NCBI GenBank assembly: GCA_944320725.1
Contig: CALUIM010000012.1
Span: 209,496 to 273,495 of the forward strand
Source of the DNA: an uncultured Coriobacteriaceae bacterium
GTDB lineage: Bacteria > Actinomycetota > Coriobacteriia > Coriobacteriales > Coriobacteriaceae
Direction of reading: 5' to 3'
DNA length: 64,000 nucleotides
The notes beneath the pieces are model-generated. The model worked only from the letters and a program-made list of their open reading frames with translations. It had not been told where the DNA came from and did no database searches. This document shows, piece after piece, positions 52,889-62,288 of this stretch. The translations under genes and the position numbers were made by a program. Every line of letters starts with the position of its first letter. Within the stretch, counting starts at the first letter, position 1.

Positions 52889-55381
52889 ATGGGTACCGCT
52901 GCGCGCATCTTCATCCGCGATCTCAATCGCATCCTGCACAACCCCGCCGCCGTCATCATCATGATCGGCGTGTGCCTCATCCCCTCGCTCTATGCCTGGA
53001 TCAACATCCTTGCCAACTGGGATCCTTACGCCAATACCGCCACCGTGCCGGTCAGCGTCGTCATCGAAGACGAGGGCGCCGAGATCCCCGGCATGGGGCA
53101 GATGAACGCCGGCGAGCTCGTACGCGAACGCTTGGAGGAAAACCATCAGCTTGCGTGGACATTCGTGGATTCAGAGGATGCGGCACGCGAAGACGTGGAG
53201 TCGGGGCGCAGCTATGCGGCGTTCATCATCCCTCGCGACTTCACGGCAACACTTGCCGGCGTACTCGACGGCAAGGCGGAACCGGCAAAGATCGCCTACT
53301 ACGTAAACGAGAAGGCCAATGCCATCGCACCCAAGGTGACCGACACCGGCGCGACCGAGCTCGAAAGCCAGATCTCGGAGGAGTTCACGCGCACGGTGGG
53401 CGAGGTGGCAACCGAGAAGCTCTCGGGAGCGGCGGCGCAAACGCGCGACGGCGCGGTCACAGCCGGGGCAAGCGCCGCGCAGACCCTGCACGATACGAGC
53501 TCGTCGCTCTCAGAACTCACGACATCACTTGCCGGTATGGACGACACCATCGCGACATCCCGTGCCGCCATCAGCAGTGCCCGCACCTCCCTTGCCGATA
53601 TGGGAGACCAGACCACGAGTCTTGCGCAGACGCTTGACGGCGCACTCGACGAGCTCGCAACAGCTCGAACGGGCACTCAGACGCTCGCCGGCCAGCTCAC
53701 CCAAGCGATGAGCGCGGGCGCGGGCGAGATCGCCGGCATCTCGTCAACCGCTGCATACGATATCGGTGCGCTGGCGGGAGACGTGGGCTGGGCGCAAGGA
53801 AAGCTCGACGGCACCATCGCGCAGGTCAAAGCCCTCAACGCCACGCTTGAGGATATCCTCGCCTCACTCCAAAACATGAACCAAGACGGCGAGACGTCGT
53901 CCGGCGACAACGCAGGCCTCAGCGACCAGATAGCCACCCTCGAGAAGCTCCTTAAGGCCCAACAGGAGCATCTCGATCGCCTCCAGCAGCTTTCGGACGA
54001 CATCAAGGCGGCATCCGATACCACGCGCGGGCTCACCACCTCGGTCACCAACGCGATCCAAAACGGCTCCCAAGGCATTACCGACCTCGAAGGACAGCTT
54101 TCCGGCTCGGCGCTGCCGGGCGTATCGAGCGCGCTGGACACCTTCGCCGAGATGGGCGGCCAGGCAACGGGATCGCTCGGAGCGCTCGCCCCCGCGGCAG
54201 ACCAGGCGAGCTCCCTGCTCCAACAGCTCGATGATGTGCTCGGACAAACCGAGACGACCATCGATGACGTCTCAGCAACCCTCTCAGCGGCCAGCGAACG
54301 CATCGGCACGCTGGCAGGCGATGTCGACGCGCTGCAAAGCTCGCAGGCGATGCGCGCGCTGCAAGACCTCGTCCAGCTCGATCCCAAGCGCCTAGGCGAG
54401 CATCTTGCATCGCCGGTTGATGTGGCGATGCAGGCGGTCTTTCCCGTCGCGAACTACGGCTCGGGTGTTGCCCCGTTCTACACCAACCTGGCGCTCTGGG
54501 TGGGCGGCTTCGTACTCGTCACCATCTACAAGCTGGAAGTCGACACCGAGGGCATGGGCCGCGTGCGCCCTTGGCAGGCGTATCTGGGACGTTGGATGCT
54601 GCTTGCCGTGCTCGGCCAAGCACAGGCCATCATCTGCTGCACAGGCGATCTGGTGCTGGGCGTGCAATGCGTCTCGCCCGCCGCCTTCATCGTCGCCGGT
54701 ATGGCGGCATCGCTCACGTACGTCCTCGTCGTGTACTCCCTTGCCGTGGCATTCAAACATATCGGCAAGGCACTCGGCGTGCTGCTCGTGGTGCTACAGA
54801 TCCCGGGAGCTGCGGGCACCTACCCCATCGAGATGATGCCGGGCTTCTTCCAAGCGCTCCATCCATGGCTGCCTTTCACATACGGCATCGATGCCATGCG
54901 CGAAGCCGTCGCCGGATTCTATGGCGATTACTATCTCACGAACCTGCTGGCGCTCCTCATGTTCTGCGTGCCCGCGCTCGCCATCGGCTTGGGTGCACGC
55001 AAGCGGCTGCTGGCTATCAACACGCTGTTCGACCATACGCTCGCCCGCACCGACCTGATGGTCTCGGAGCATATCCACGCCGGAGAGCACCTCGCCGCGG
55101 GAACGCTCTTCGCCGACCCCGCACGCGCCACGCGCTTCGAGTGCGCCTACCCCCGCCTCGTGCGACGCGGTCTTGCCGTGCTCGCCGGCGTACCACTCGC
55201 GCTGTTAGCACTCCTGTTCATCCTGCCGGAGAAGCTGCCGCTGCTTATCCTGTGGATCGCATCGCTCGTGGGCACCTGCACCTACCTCATCGTCGTGGAA
55301 TACCTGCATGAACGCGCTCGAGGCGCTCATGCCGCCAACGCTCGCGGCAAGCATGCTGCCGTCTCCGCCGAAAGGGCGTGA
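52889..55381 (+). CDS. YhgE/Pip family membrane protein
   Basis: An 830-residue protein; ATG 52889 follows GGAAGG. One N-terminal membrane helix leads into the family block LIPSLYAWINILANWDPYANT; a large extracytoplasmic part of helical, Ala/Asp/Ser/Thr-rich repeats (about 170-510) follows; then five or six membrane spans in an ABC-2-like domain and a cytoplasmic basic tail with a last two-span hairpin. Relatives are phage receptors (Pip) or link to ESX/type VII secretion. It is followed 4 nt later by a paralogue. Confidence 0.87.
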   Translation: MGTAARIFIRDLNRILHNPAAVIIMIGVCLIPSLYAWINILANWDPYANTATVPVSVVIEDEGAEIPGMGQMNAGELVRERLEENHQLAWTFVDSEDAAREDVESGRSYAAFIIPRDFTATLAGVLDGKAEPAKIAYYVNEKANAIAPKVTDTGATELESQISEEFTRTVGEVATEKLSGAAAQTRDGAVTAGASAAQTLHDTSSSLSELTTSLAGMDDTIATSRAAISSARTSLADMGDQTTSLAQTLDGALDELATARTGTQTLAGQLTQAMSAGAGEIAGISSTAAYDIGALAGDVGWAQGKLDGTIAQVKALNATLEDILASLQNMNQDGETSSGDNAGLSDQIATLEKLLKAQQEHLDRLQQLSDDIKAASDTTRGLTTSVTNAIQNGSQGITDLEGQLSGSALPGVSSALDTFAEMGGQATGSLGALAPAADQASSLLQQLDDVLGQTETTIDDVSATLSAASERIGTLAGDVDALQSSQAMRALQDLVQLDPKRLGEHLASPVDVAMQAVFPVANYGSGVAPFYTNLALWVGGFVLVTIYKLEVDTEGMGRVRPWQAYLGRWMLLAVLGQAQAIICCTGDLVLGVQCVSPAAFIVAGMAASLTYVLVVYSLAVAFKHIGKALGVLLVVLQIPGAAGTYPIEMMPGFFQALHPWLPFTYGIDAMREAVAGFYGDYYLTNLLALLMFCVPALAIGLGARKRLLAINTLFDHTLARTDLMVSEHIHAGEHLAAGTLFADPARATRFECAYPRLVRRGLAVLAGVPLALLALLFILPEKLPLLILWIASLVGTCTYLIVVEYLHERARGAHAANARGKHAAVSAERA

Positions 55382-55385
55382 TCTT

Positions 55386-57614
55386 ATGAAGCATATCGTC
55401 GATCTCATCCGTCGCGACGCACGCCATGCCCTGGCAAGCGCCATCGGTATCGTGGTGCTCGTGGGCATCATGGTGGTACCCTCGTTCTACGCATGGTTTA
55501 ATATCGCGGGCAGCTGGGACCCGTACGGCAACACGGACGCGCTCAACATCGCCGTGGCAAACGAGGATGCGGGATATTCCAGCGAGCTCGTACCTGTTGC
55601 GCTCAACCTCGGCGACCGCGTTGTCGCCAACCTCATGCGCTCGGATTCCATCGGCTACGTTGCCGCCTCGCGCGAAGAGGCGCTCGAAGGGGTGCGCGCG
55701 GGCACATATTACGCCGCGGTTATCATTCCCGAGAACTTCTCCTCCTGTTTGCTCAGCACACTGAGCGACACGCCGCAGCAAGCCCAGGTCGCGTTCTATC
55801 AAAACCAGAAGGAGAATGCCATCGCGCAGATCGTCACGAACAAAGCGGCGAGTGCCGTGGAGCGCGACATCGACCGGAGCTTCTCTGAAGCCGTTACCGA
55901 TGTTGGTGCCGGCGCCCTCGCCGAGCTCGCCTCTTTCATGGACGATGACCAGCTGGCGCAAGCGGCCGCGAAGCTCGATGACGCGCTCGCAGGATCAAGC
56001 CAGACCCTTACCGACGCATCCGGGGCGGCACGCTCCTTCTCCGGTATCATCGACACCTCGCAAGCGCTGCTCGGCACCGGTACCGGTGCGCTTGAAGGAG
56101 GCCTCACTGCAAACAGCACCGTGACGAGCGATCTGCGCGACAGCGCTGAGAGCCTCGCAGACCTCGACAGCACCATCGACGACGCGCTCGCCGGCGTCGA
56201 TGCGGCGCTTCAAACAGGATCTGATGACCTCGATGAGGTGCGCGAGGCGATCGACGGCGCCATTGACACCATAAGCACTCAGTCGAGCGATCTCTCGGAT
56301 GCCCTCAGCGAAGCAAAAAGCGATATCGACCAGTACATCACGACACTCGAGGAGGTTTCGACCGCACTCGAGGATAAGGCAGCCGCGCTGGAACAGCGCG
56401 AGCAAACGCTCCCCGCGGATTCCCCGGCCTATGCGGCGGTTCACGCCGAACGGACCGCCCTTGAGAACGTGAACACCCGCATCGAAGCGATACTCACCGA
56501 GCTCACGGACCTTTCGACCGGACTCGAAACAACAATTGGCGACCTTGCACAGGCCGCAACCGATGCCGAAGACGCCCGTTCGCAGCTCGCCAGCATGGTC
56601 GACACCGCAGCAACGAGCCTCGAGGACGCGCGGAGCACCTACGACACCTCGCTCAAGGGCACCCTCACGAATCTCGCAACCGATATCGACAGCGCCGCCG
56701 AGAACATCGACACGCTGCTCGATGACGCCGATGGTGCCATGTCTGCCGCCGGCCAGGCCATCACCGGCGCGCGCACCCAACTCTCCGATGCGGCATCGAC
56801 CCTCGCCGCGACTGCCGACGATCTTGAGGGCGGCGCCATGCGGCTCTCAGACCTGCAAACGCAGCTCGACGAGGCGCTTGCATCCTCCAACATGGATGAG
56901 GTGCGCGCCATCCTCGCTGCAACCCCCAATGCGCTCGGCGCGTTCGTGTCCCAGCCGGTCGAGATGGATCGCCATGCCGTCTTCCCTGTCGAAAACAACG
57001 GCTCGGCCATGACACCGTTTTACACGGTCCTTTCGATCTGGATTGGAGGCGTGGTGCTCGCAGCGCTGGTCAAAACCGCCCCGAGCACGCGCGCGCTCGC
57101 TGAGACAGGTTGCAGCGAACGTCAAGCGTACCTGGGCAGGCTCGTGTTCTTCTGCGTGCTTGGCATCGCGCAGGCGCTCACCATCTGCGCGGGCGACCTA
57201 TGGTATCTCGGCGTCCAATGCGTACACCCCGCGCTCTTTTTACTTGCCGGATGCGTTACCTCGATCGTGTTCGTGAACATCATCTTCGCGCTTGCCGCCA
57301 CCTTCGGCGATGTGGGAAAGGCGGTCGCCGTGATCCTCATGGTGATGCAGGTAGCGGGCGCGGGCGGCACGTTCCCGCCTCAAATGCTGCCGGCACCCTT
57401 CCAAGCTATCTACCCTTGGCTTCCGTTCGTACATGCCGAGGGCGCCATGCGCGCCGCCATGTTTGGCCTCTACGGCAACGACTTCTGGATCGAGTTCGCC
57501 CTGCTGGTCAGCTATCTCGTACCGGCGCTCGTGCTTGGACTCGCCTTGCGCAAACGCGCGGCGCGGTTGAACGAACGCATGGAGCATGCACTCGAGTCGA
57601 CGCATATCATGTAG
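55386..57614 (+). CDS. YhgE/Pip family membrane protein (paralogue)
   Basis: A 742-residue protein; ATG 55386 lies 4 nt after the first gene's stop. Same layout: N-terminal helix with VPSFYAWFNIAGSWDPYGNT, a coiled extracytoplasmic region (about 170-540), and a C-terminal ABC-2-like set of spans. Tight coupling suggests the two proteins form a heteromeric envelope complex. The stop overlaps the convergent AraC gene by 8 nt. Confidence 0.87.
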   Translation: MKHIVDLIRRDARHALASAIGIVVLVGIMVVPSFYAWFNIAGSWDPYGNTDALNIAVANEDAGYSSELVPVALNLGDRVVANLMRSDSIGYVAASREEALEGVRAGTYYAAVIIPENFSSCLLSTLSDTPQQAQVAFYQNQKENAIAQIVTNKAASAVERDIDRSFSEAVTDVGAGALAELASFMDDDQLAQAAAKLDDALAGSSQTLTDASGAARSFSGIIDTSQALLGTGTGALEGGLTANSTVTSDLRDSAESLADLDSTIDDALAGVDAALQTGSDDLDEVREAIDGAIDTISTQSSDLSDALSEAKSDIDQYITTLEEVSTALEDKAAALEQREQTLPADSPAYAAVHAERTALENVNTRIEAILTELTDLSTGLETTIGDLAQAATDAEDARSQLASMVDTAATSLEDARSTYDTSLKGTLTNLATDIDSAAENIDTLLDDADGAMSAAGQAITGARTQLSDAASTLAATADDLEGGAMRLSDLQTQLDEALASSNMDEVRAILAATPNALGAFVSQPVEMDRHAVFPVENNGSAMTPFYTVLSIWIGGVVLAALVKTAPSTRALAETGCSERQAYLGRLVFFCVLGIAQALTICAGDLWYLGVQCVHPALFLLAGCVTSIVFVNIIFALAATFGDVGKAVAVILMVMQVAGAGGTFPPQMLPAPFQAIYPWLPFVHAEGAMRAAMFGLYGNDFWIEFALLVSYLVPALVLGLALRKRAARLNERMEHALESTHIM

Positions 57615-58602
57615 CGGCTCGCGCTTCGAGCACGCGCTTGCGCCAATGCTGCGGCGAGCAGCCAACACAGCGTTCAAACGCAACGGTGAAACTTGAGGCG
57701 CGCTGATAGCCAACCGCCGCAGCGATCTCGCCCACGCTCATGACATCGTCCTCGAGCAGATACGCCGCGCGTTCCATGCGCACGCGTCTGACAAAAGAGC
57801 CCAGGCCCTCCCCCGTCTCGCGTCGAAACGCCGCGCAAAGCCGCGTGCGGCTGACCAAAAGATCGCGAGCAATGCGGTCGAGCGAGAGATCCTCGTCCAG
57901 GTGCTGCACCACCAGATGACGCGCTGCGCGAACAAGCCGTGCCTGCGCGAGCGTGCCCGCCGCCCGCTCGGCTCGCTCACGCTCCGCATACCAGCCAATC
58001 GCAAGCGTCGCAACGGCATCGGCACCCACGGCCAGACGCCGCTCGTCAAGCATCGCTCCGCCGAAGAGAGGGCTTAGCGAGCGCAGCAATCCATCCAAGG
58101 CAAGCTCCGGCCCTCCCACGCAGGCATCACCCGCCGTATTGATCAGCTCGCGTGCGCAGGCAGCCCCGGCACCCTCCCGCGCATCGAACCACGTTGGCAA
58201 AAATGTGACCGAAACGGCGTCCTGCACGCTTCCGGCGCGCAGCGGGTAACTCCGTTCATAGCGATCCTGGCCAAAAACAGCAACGTTACCCGTCTCATGC
58301 GGATCTCCGGGCTGCACCACCGGACAGAGCGCCAGGCTGTCAGCAGAAAGCGTGCTCACGCAGAGCCCAAGCACGCCTCGTTCCTCGAAACGAATGTCGC
58401 GCTTGATGCGGATGCGGTGCGAGACCACCGCGCCCGCGCGCCCCAACGGACATACCACTACCCGAGCATCTACGCGCTCGTTCGAAACGCCTCCCGCAAG
58501 CGCGGCGCCGCAGCATTTGAGCGCTATGCCGAACTGCTCTACCTGCGGCAGATACAGGTCCTCGATCGCATGCGAAAACGAACTGTTTCGAATTCGTCCC
58601 AA
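57607..58602 (-). CDS. AraC-family regulator
   Basis: About 331 residues. TTG 58602 with GGAG 6 nt upstream is preferred over TTG 58614, which has no ribosome site; no ATG start is available. The C-terminal 100 residues hold two helix-turn-helices (LSLDRIARDLLVSRTRLCAA and VGEIAAAVGYQRASSFTVAF), the AraC/XylS DNA-binding domain. The N-terminal 220 residues are an unassigned ligand domain. It is divergent from two ABC half-transporters, like YbtA next to ybtPQ, so control of iron-chelate traffic is plausible. Confidence 0.85.
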   Translation of the reverse strand: MGRIRNSSFSHAIEDLYLPQVEQFGIALKCCGAALAGGVSNERVDARVVVCPLGRAGAVVSHRIRIKRDIRFEERGVLGLCVSTLSADSLALCPVVQPGDPHETGNVAVFGQDRYERSYPLRAGSVQDAVSVTFLPTWFDAREGAGAACARELINTAGDACVGGPELALDGLLRSLSPLFGGAMLDERRLAVGADAVATLAIGWYAERERAERAAGTLAQARLVRAARHLVVQHLDEDLSLDRIARDLLVSRTRLCAAFRRETGEGLGSFVRRVRMERAAYLLEDDVMSVGEIAAAVGYQRASSFTVAFERCVGCSPQHWRKRVLEARAAT

Positions 58603-58612
58603 TCTCCGCTCC

Positions 58613-58631
58613 AATAGTTAGCCTAAGGTTA
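58613..58631. promoter_or_regulatory. Candidate DtxR/IdeR-like iron box
   Basis: Read on the minus strand the 19-mer contains TTAGGCTAAC, the core of the actinobacterial IdeR/DtxR box (TTAGGTTAGGCTAACCTAA); about 12 of 19 positions agree. It lies between the AraC gene and the ABC genes, where an iron-dependent repressor would control both. Confidence 0.4.
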
Positions 58632-58683
58632 CTTGAATGATACGGTAGCGGAGATATCCGTACAAGCGATTGGAGGCACTCTC

Positions 58684-59385
58684 ATGGCATCCTCTTCCGG
58701 GACGGGCGCGAGCAAAACGCCGAATCCCTTGACACAGCTGCTCGGCTTCGCCGGAGAGCGGCGCATGCTCACCTATCTGGGCTGTGCGCTCTCAGCAGTC
58801 TCGATGCTTGTGAGCTTCGGCCCCTACATCTGCATCTGGTTCGTAGCACGCGACCTCATCGCCGTGGCACCAGACTGGGGCGCAGCGACAGGCATCGCGG
58901 CCTATGGCTGGTGGGCATTCGGTCTCGCAGTAGCGAGCATCCTCATCTACTTCGCCGGCCTTATGTGCACACACCTCGCAGCGTTTCGCTGCGCGTCCAA
59001 CATGCGCAAGCGCGCCACCAATCACCTCATGCATGCAAGTCTGGGCTACTTCGACACGCACGCGAGCGGAGCGCTGAGGCGCGTGGTAGACGGCTGCGCC
59101 GCCGAGACCGAGGCGCTCCTCGCACATAAGCTGCCCGACACCGCGGGGTCGGTGGCCATGATCATAGGCATGCTCGCACTTTTCTTCGTCTTCGATTGGC
59201 GGCTCGGCCTCGCCTGCCTCGCTTCCGTCGTCATATCCCTCGCCTGCATGTTCTATATGATGGGCGGGGCGCGGCATGGACTTCATGACGCGCTACATGG
59301 AGTCACTCGTCAAGATGAACAAGACCGGCACCGAGTACGTGCGCGGCATCCCCGTGGTCAAGGTCTTCCAGCAAACGGTCTATAG
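58684..59385 (+). CDS. ABC half-transporter, N-terminal part (frameshifted)
   Basis: ATG 58684 follows GGAGG. The frame encodes the first membrane spans of a type IV exporter-fold ABC protein (LTYLGCALSAVSMLVSFGPY, RKRATNHLMHASLGYFDTH) up to about residue 195 (FYMMGGA). The true sequence then continues in the +1 frame (59276 onward); the last 35 residues here are out of frame. Removing one base within GGGCGGGGCGCGG near 59262-59274 would join the two halves into a protein of about 610 residues. It may be a real mutation or a sequencing error. Confidence 0.75.
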   Translation: MASSSGTGASKTPNPLTQLLGFAGERRMLTYLGCALSAVSMLVSFGPYICIWFVARDLIAVAPDWGAATGIAAYGWWAFGLAVASILIYFAGLMCTHLAAFRCASNMRKRATNHLMHASLGYFDTHASGALRRVVDGCAAETEALLAHKLPDTAGSVAMIIGMLALFFVFDWRLGLACLASVVISLACMFYMMGGARHGLHDALHGVTRQDEQDRHRVRARHPRGQGLPANGL

Positions 59386-60514
59386 CTTCCGCGCGTTCCA
59401 CGACGCCATCGAGGAGTTCACGCGCCTCGCGCAGGACTACGCCGTCAAATGGTGTCAGACGCCGCAGTCGCTCTCGCTCACGGTCATCAACGGGCTGGCG
59501 ATGTTTCTGGCCCCGGCGGCGATCCTTATCGCCCCGGGCGAGGGCAACTTCGCCGGTTTTCTCGTCAACTTCGCGTTCTACACCATCTTCTCGGCCGTGA
59601 TCCCCACCGCCATGACGCGTGTGATGTTCATCTCGGACGCCGTGCAATCCGCCGCCGACGCGGTAACGCGCGTGAGCGAGGTGCTCGCAGCTCCCGTTAT
59701 CGAGGCGCCGAGCTCGCCCAAGACACCTCAGGGCAACGCCATCCGCTTCGAGGACGTGAGCTTCACGTACGAGGGTGCCGAGCAGCCCGCGCTCGACCAT
59801 GTGAGCTTCGAGGTCCCCGCAGGTTCCACGGTGGCGCTTGTGGGTCCCTCCGGCGGTGGCAAGACCACCGCGGCAAGCCTGGTGCCGCGCTTCTGGGATA
59901 CGGGCTCCGGACGCGTGGAGGTCGGCGGTGTGGATGTGCGCAACATAAACCCGCACGTCCTCATGGACCGCGTAGCCTTCGTCTTCCAGGCAAACCGTCC
60001 CTTCAAGGAAACCATCCTGGAGAATGTCCGCGCAGCGCGCCCCGATGCTTCGCGCGACGAGGTGCTCGAAGCGCTTTCCGCCGCGCAATGCGACGATATT
60101 CTAGAGAAGCTGCCACAGGGCGTTGACACGCTCGTAGGCGCGGGCGGCACCTACCTCTCCGGCGGTGAAGTGCAGCGCCTCATGGTTGCGCGCGCGATCC
60201 TCAAAGACGCCCCCGTAGTGGTGCTCGACGAGGCAACAGCCTTCGCCGACCCCGAAAACGAAGCAAAGATCCAGGCGGCCTTCAAGCGGCTCGCCCGCGA
60301 GCGCGACGGCGAGCCCCGCACCGTTCTCATGATCGCGCATAGGCTCTCCACCGTGCGCGGCGCCGACAAGATCATCGTGCTCGAGCAGGGGCACGTAGCC
60401 GAGCAGGGTACCCATGACGAACTCGTGCAAGCGGGCGGCCTCTACGCGCGCATGTGGGCAGATTACGAGAAATCCGTGAGCTGGCGCATTTCGAGCGCCC
60501 AGGAGGTGGCTTAA
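59276..60514 (+). CDS. ABC half-transporter, remaining membrane and ATPase part (frameshifted)
   Basis: From MDFMTRYMESLVKMNKTGTE onward, this frame holds the last membrane spans and the complete nucleotide-binding domain: Walker A GPSGGGKTT, signature LSGGEVQRL, Walker B VVVLDEATA, and the switch His in LMIAHRLSTV. It overlaps the N-terminal frame by 110 nt. The protein resembles YbtP-like half-transporters that import metal-siderophores. The next gene, the partner half, follows with no gap (TAA GTG). Confidence 0.8.
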   Translation: MDFMTRYMESLVKMNKTGTEYVRGIPVVKVFQQTVYSFRAFHDAIEEFTRLAQDYAVKWCQTPQSLSLTVINGLAMFLAPAAILIAPGEGNFAGFLVNFAFYTIFSAVIPTAMTRVMFISDAVQSAADAVTRVSEVLAAPVIEAPSSPKTPQGNAIRFEDVSFTYEGAEQPALDHVSFEVPAGSTVALVGPSGGGKTTAASLVPRFWDTGSGRVEVGGVDVRNINPHVLMDRVAFVFQANRPFKETILENVRAARPDASRDEVLEALSAAQCDDILEKLPQGVDTLVGAGGTYLSGGEVQRLMVARAILKDAPVVVLDEATAFADPENEAKIQAAFKRLARERDGEPRTVLMIAHRLSTVRGADKIIVLEQGHVAEQGTHDELVQAGGLYARMWADYEKSVSWRISSAQEVA

Positions 60515-62245
60515 GTGAGCATCCAGGAGAAATACGCCCTCACCGACGAGGGCATGAGAAACGTCAAGCTCGGCACCTTCTGGACGGCAGCGTCGAACCT
60601 CACCATGTTCGGCGGCGTAGGCATCATCTACACACTGGGGAGCGACTTCGTGGCGCACCTCACCGAGGGCGCGCCGCTGCCCGGCCTCGGCTCCTACGCA
60701 CCGGCTATCGTCATCTTCGCCGTAGTGCTCTTCGTAACCGAGTACCTCGCCTATTACTACCAGTACGGCGTCATCTACAAAGAAAGCGGCCGCCAGCGCA
60801 TCGGCCTCGCCGAGCGCCTGCGCAAGCTGCCGCTGTCGTTCTTCGGCCAACGCGACCTCGCCGACCTCACCGAGACCCTCATGACCGACGTCAAGACCAC
60901 CGAGCACGCCTATAGCCACGTACTGCCAGAGCTCTACGGCGCCTACATCACGCTCGCTGTGGCAGCGGTGGGGCTGTTCGCTTTCGATTGGCGGCTCGCA
61001 CTCGCGTCGCTGTGGAGCTGCCCGGTAGGCCTCGCCATCCTCTTTGGGGCACGTTCGGCACTCCAACCCATGATGGAGGCCACGCGCATGCGCGGCCTCG
61101 CCACCTCGGAAGACATCCAGGAAGCGCTCGAGTGCGCACGCGAGGTACGCGCCACCAACCAGGAGGAGCGTTATCTGGAGCACATCTTCAACCATATCGA
61201 CGAGGCCGAGCACCAGGCGACGCGCTCCGAGATCGCCTGTGGCATCGCTGTCAACGGCGCCCAGATCGTGCTCAGACTGGGACTCGCCACCACGCTTCTG
61301 GCAGGTGCCGGCTTCATCATGGACGGCAGCTGCACATTCATGATGCTCTTCGCCTTTTTGCTGGTAGTCAGCCGCATCTATGCGCCCTTCGATCAGTGTC
61401 TCATGCTCATCGCCGAGCTCTTCTCAGCTAAGACTGCCGCAGCGCGCATGAAGAGCTTCTACGAGGAACCACTCGCTGAGGGAGGTGACTCCTACGCGCC
61501 CATCGGACATGACGTCTCGTTCGAGCACGTGGGCTTTTCCTACCACGATGGCGAGCAGGTGCTCGACGACGTGACGTTCACCGCACGCGAGGGCGTAACC
61601 GCGCTCGTGGGACCAAGCGGCTCGGGCAAGTCCACGTGCGCGCGCCTCGCCTGCCGGCTCTGGGACGCCACCTCGGGCCGCGTGACCGTGGGCGGTGTGG
61701 ATGTGTCCAGCGTGGACCCGGAGGTCCTGCTCGCCGACTTCGCCGTGGTCTTCCAAGACGTGCTGCTCTTCGACGACACGGTCATGGGTAACATCCGCTT
61801 GGGCCGGCGCGACGCCACCGACGAAGAGGTGCTCGCTGCGGCGCGCGCCGCCAACTGCGATGAGTTCGTGGGTCGTCTGCCGCAGGGTTACGACACCCTA
61901 ATCGGCGAGAACGGCAGCCGCCTTTCCGGCGGCGAGCGCCAGCGCATCTCCATCGCGCGCGCCCTGCTCAAGGGTGCGCCGATCGTGCTCTTGGACGAGG
62001 CCACGGCGAGCTTGGATGTGGAGAACGAGACCGAGGTTCAGGAGGCACTTTCGAATCTGCTTGCCGGCAAGACCGTCATCGTGATCGCCCACCGCATGCG
62101 CACCGTCATGAGCGCGGATAAGATCGTGGTACTCGAGGACGGTCGCGTGGCAGAGCAGGGCGCTCCCGCCGAGCTCATGGCGGCAGGTGGCCTCTTCGCC
62201 CGCATGGTGACCCTCCAGACTGAAAGCGCTGCCTGGGCGTTGTAA
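60515..62245 (+). CDS. ABC half-transporter (YbtQ-like)
   Basis: A 576-residue full-length half-transporter starting at GTG 60515. Six membrane spans (about 20-300) precede the ATPase: Walker A GPSGSGKST, signature LSGGERQRIS, Walker B IVLLDEATASLD and VIAHRMRTV. It pairs with the preceding half-transporter. Exporter-fold proteins of this subgroup with an AraC regulator (YbtPQ, IrtAB) import iron chelates. Confidence 0.88.
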   Translation: MSIQEKYALTDEGMRNVKLGTFWTAASNLTMFGGVGIIYTLGSDFVAHLTEGAPLPGLGSYAPAIVIFAVVLFVTEYLAYYYQYGVIYKESGRQRIGLAERLRKLPLSFFGQRDLADLTETLMTDVKTTEHAYSHVLPELYGAYITLAVAAVGLFAFDWRLALASLWSCPVGLAILFGARSALQPMMEATRMRGLATSEDIQEALECAREVRATNQEERYLEHIFNHIDEAEHQATRSEIACGIAVNGAQIVLRLGLATTLLAGAGFIMDGSCTFMMLFAFLLVVSRIYAPFDQCLMLIAELFSAKTAAARMKSFYEEPLAEGGDSYAPIGHDVSFEHVGFSYHDGEQVLDDVTFTAREGVTALVGPSGSGKSTCARLACRLWDATSGRVTVGGVDVSSVDPEVLLADFAVVFQDVLLFDDTVMGNIRLGRRDATDEEVLAAARAANCDEFVGRLPQGYDTLIGENGSRLSGGERQRISIARALLKGAPIVLLDEATASLDVENETEVQEALSNLLAGKTVIVIAHRMRTVMSADKIVVLEDGRVAEQGAPAELMAAGGLFARMVTLQTESAAWAL

Positions 62246-62258
62246 GGCACCACCCGCT

Positions 62259-62288
62259 GGAAGGCGCCGTGCTACAGCGGCGCCTTCC
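62259..62288. terminator. Terminator after the ABC genes
   Basis: A perfect 11-bp stem GGAAGGCGCCG with CGGCGCCTTCC and an 8-nt loop begins 13 nt after the ABC stop. It overlaps the end of the convergent remnant gene. Confidence 0.7.
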
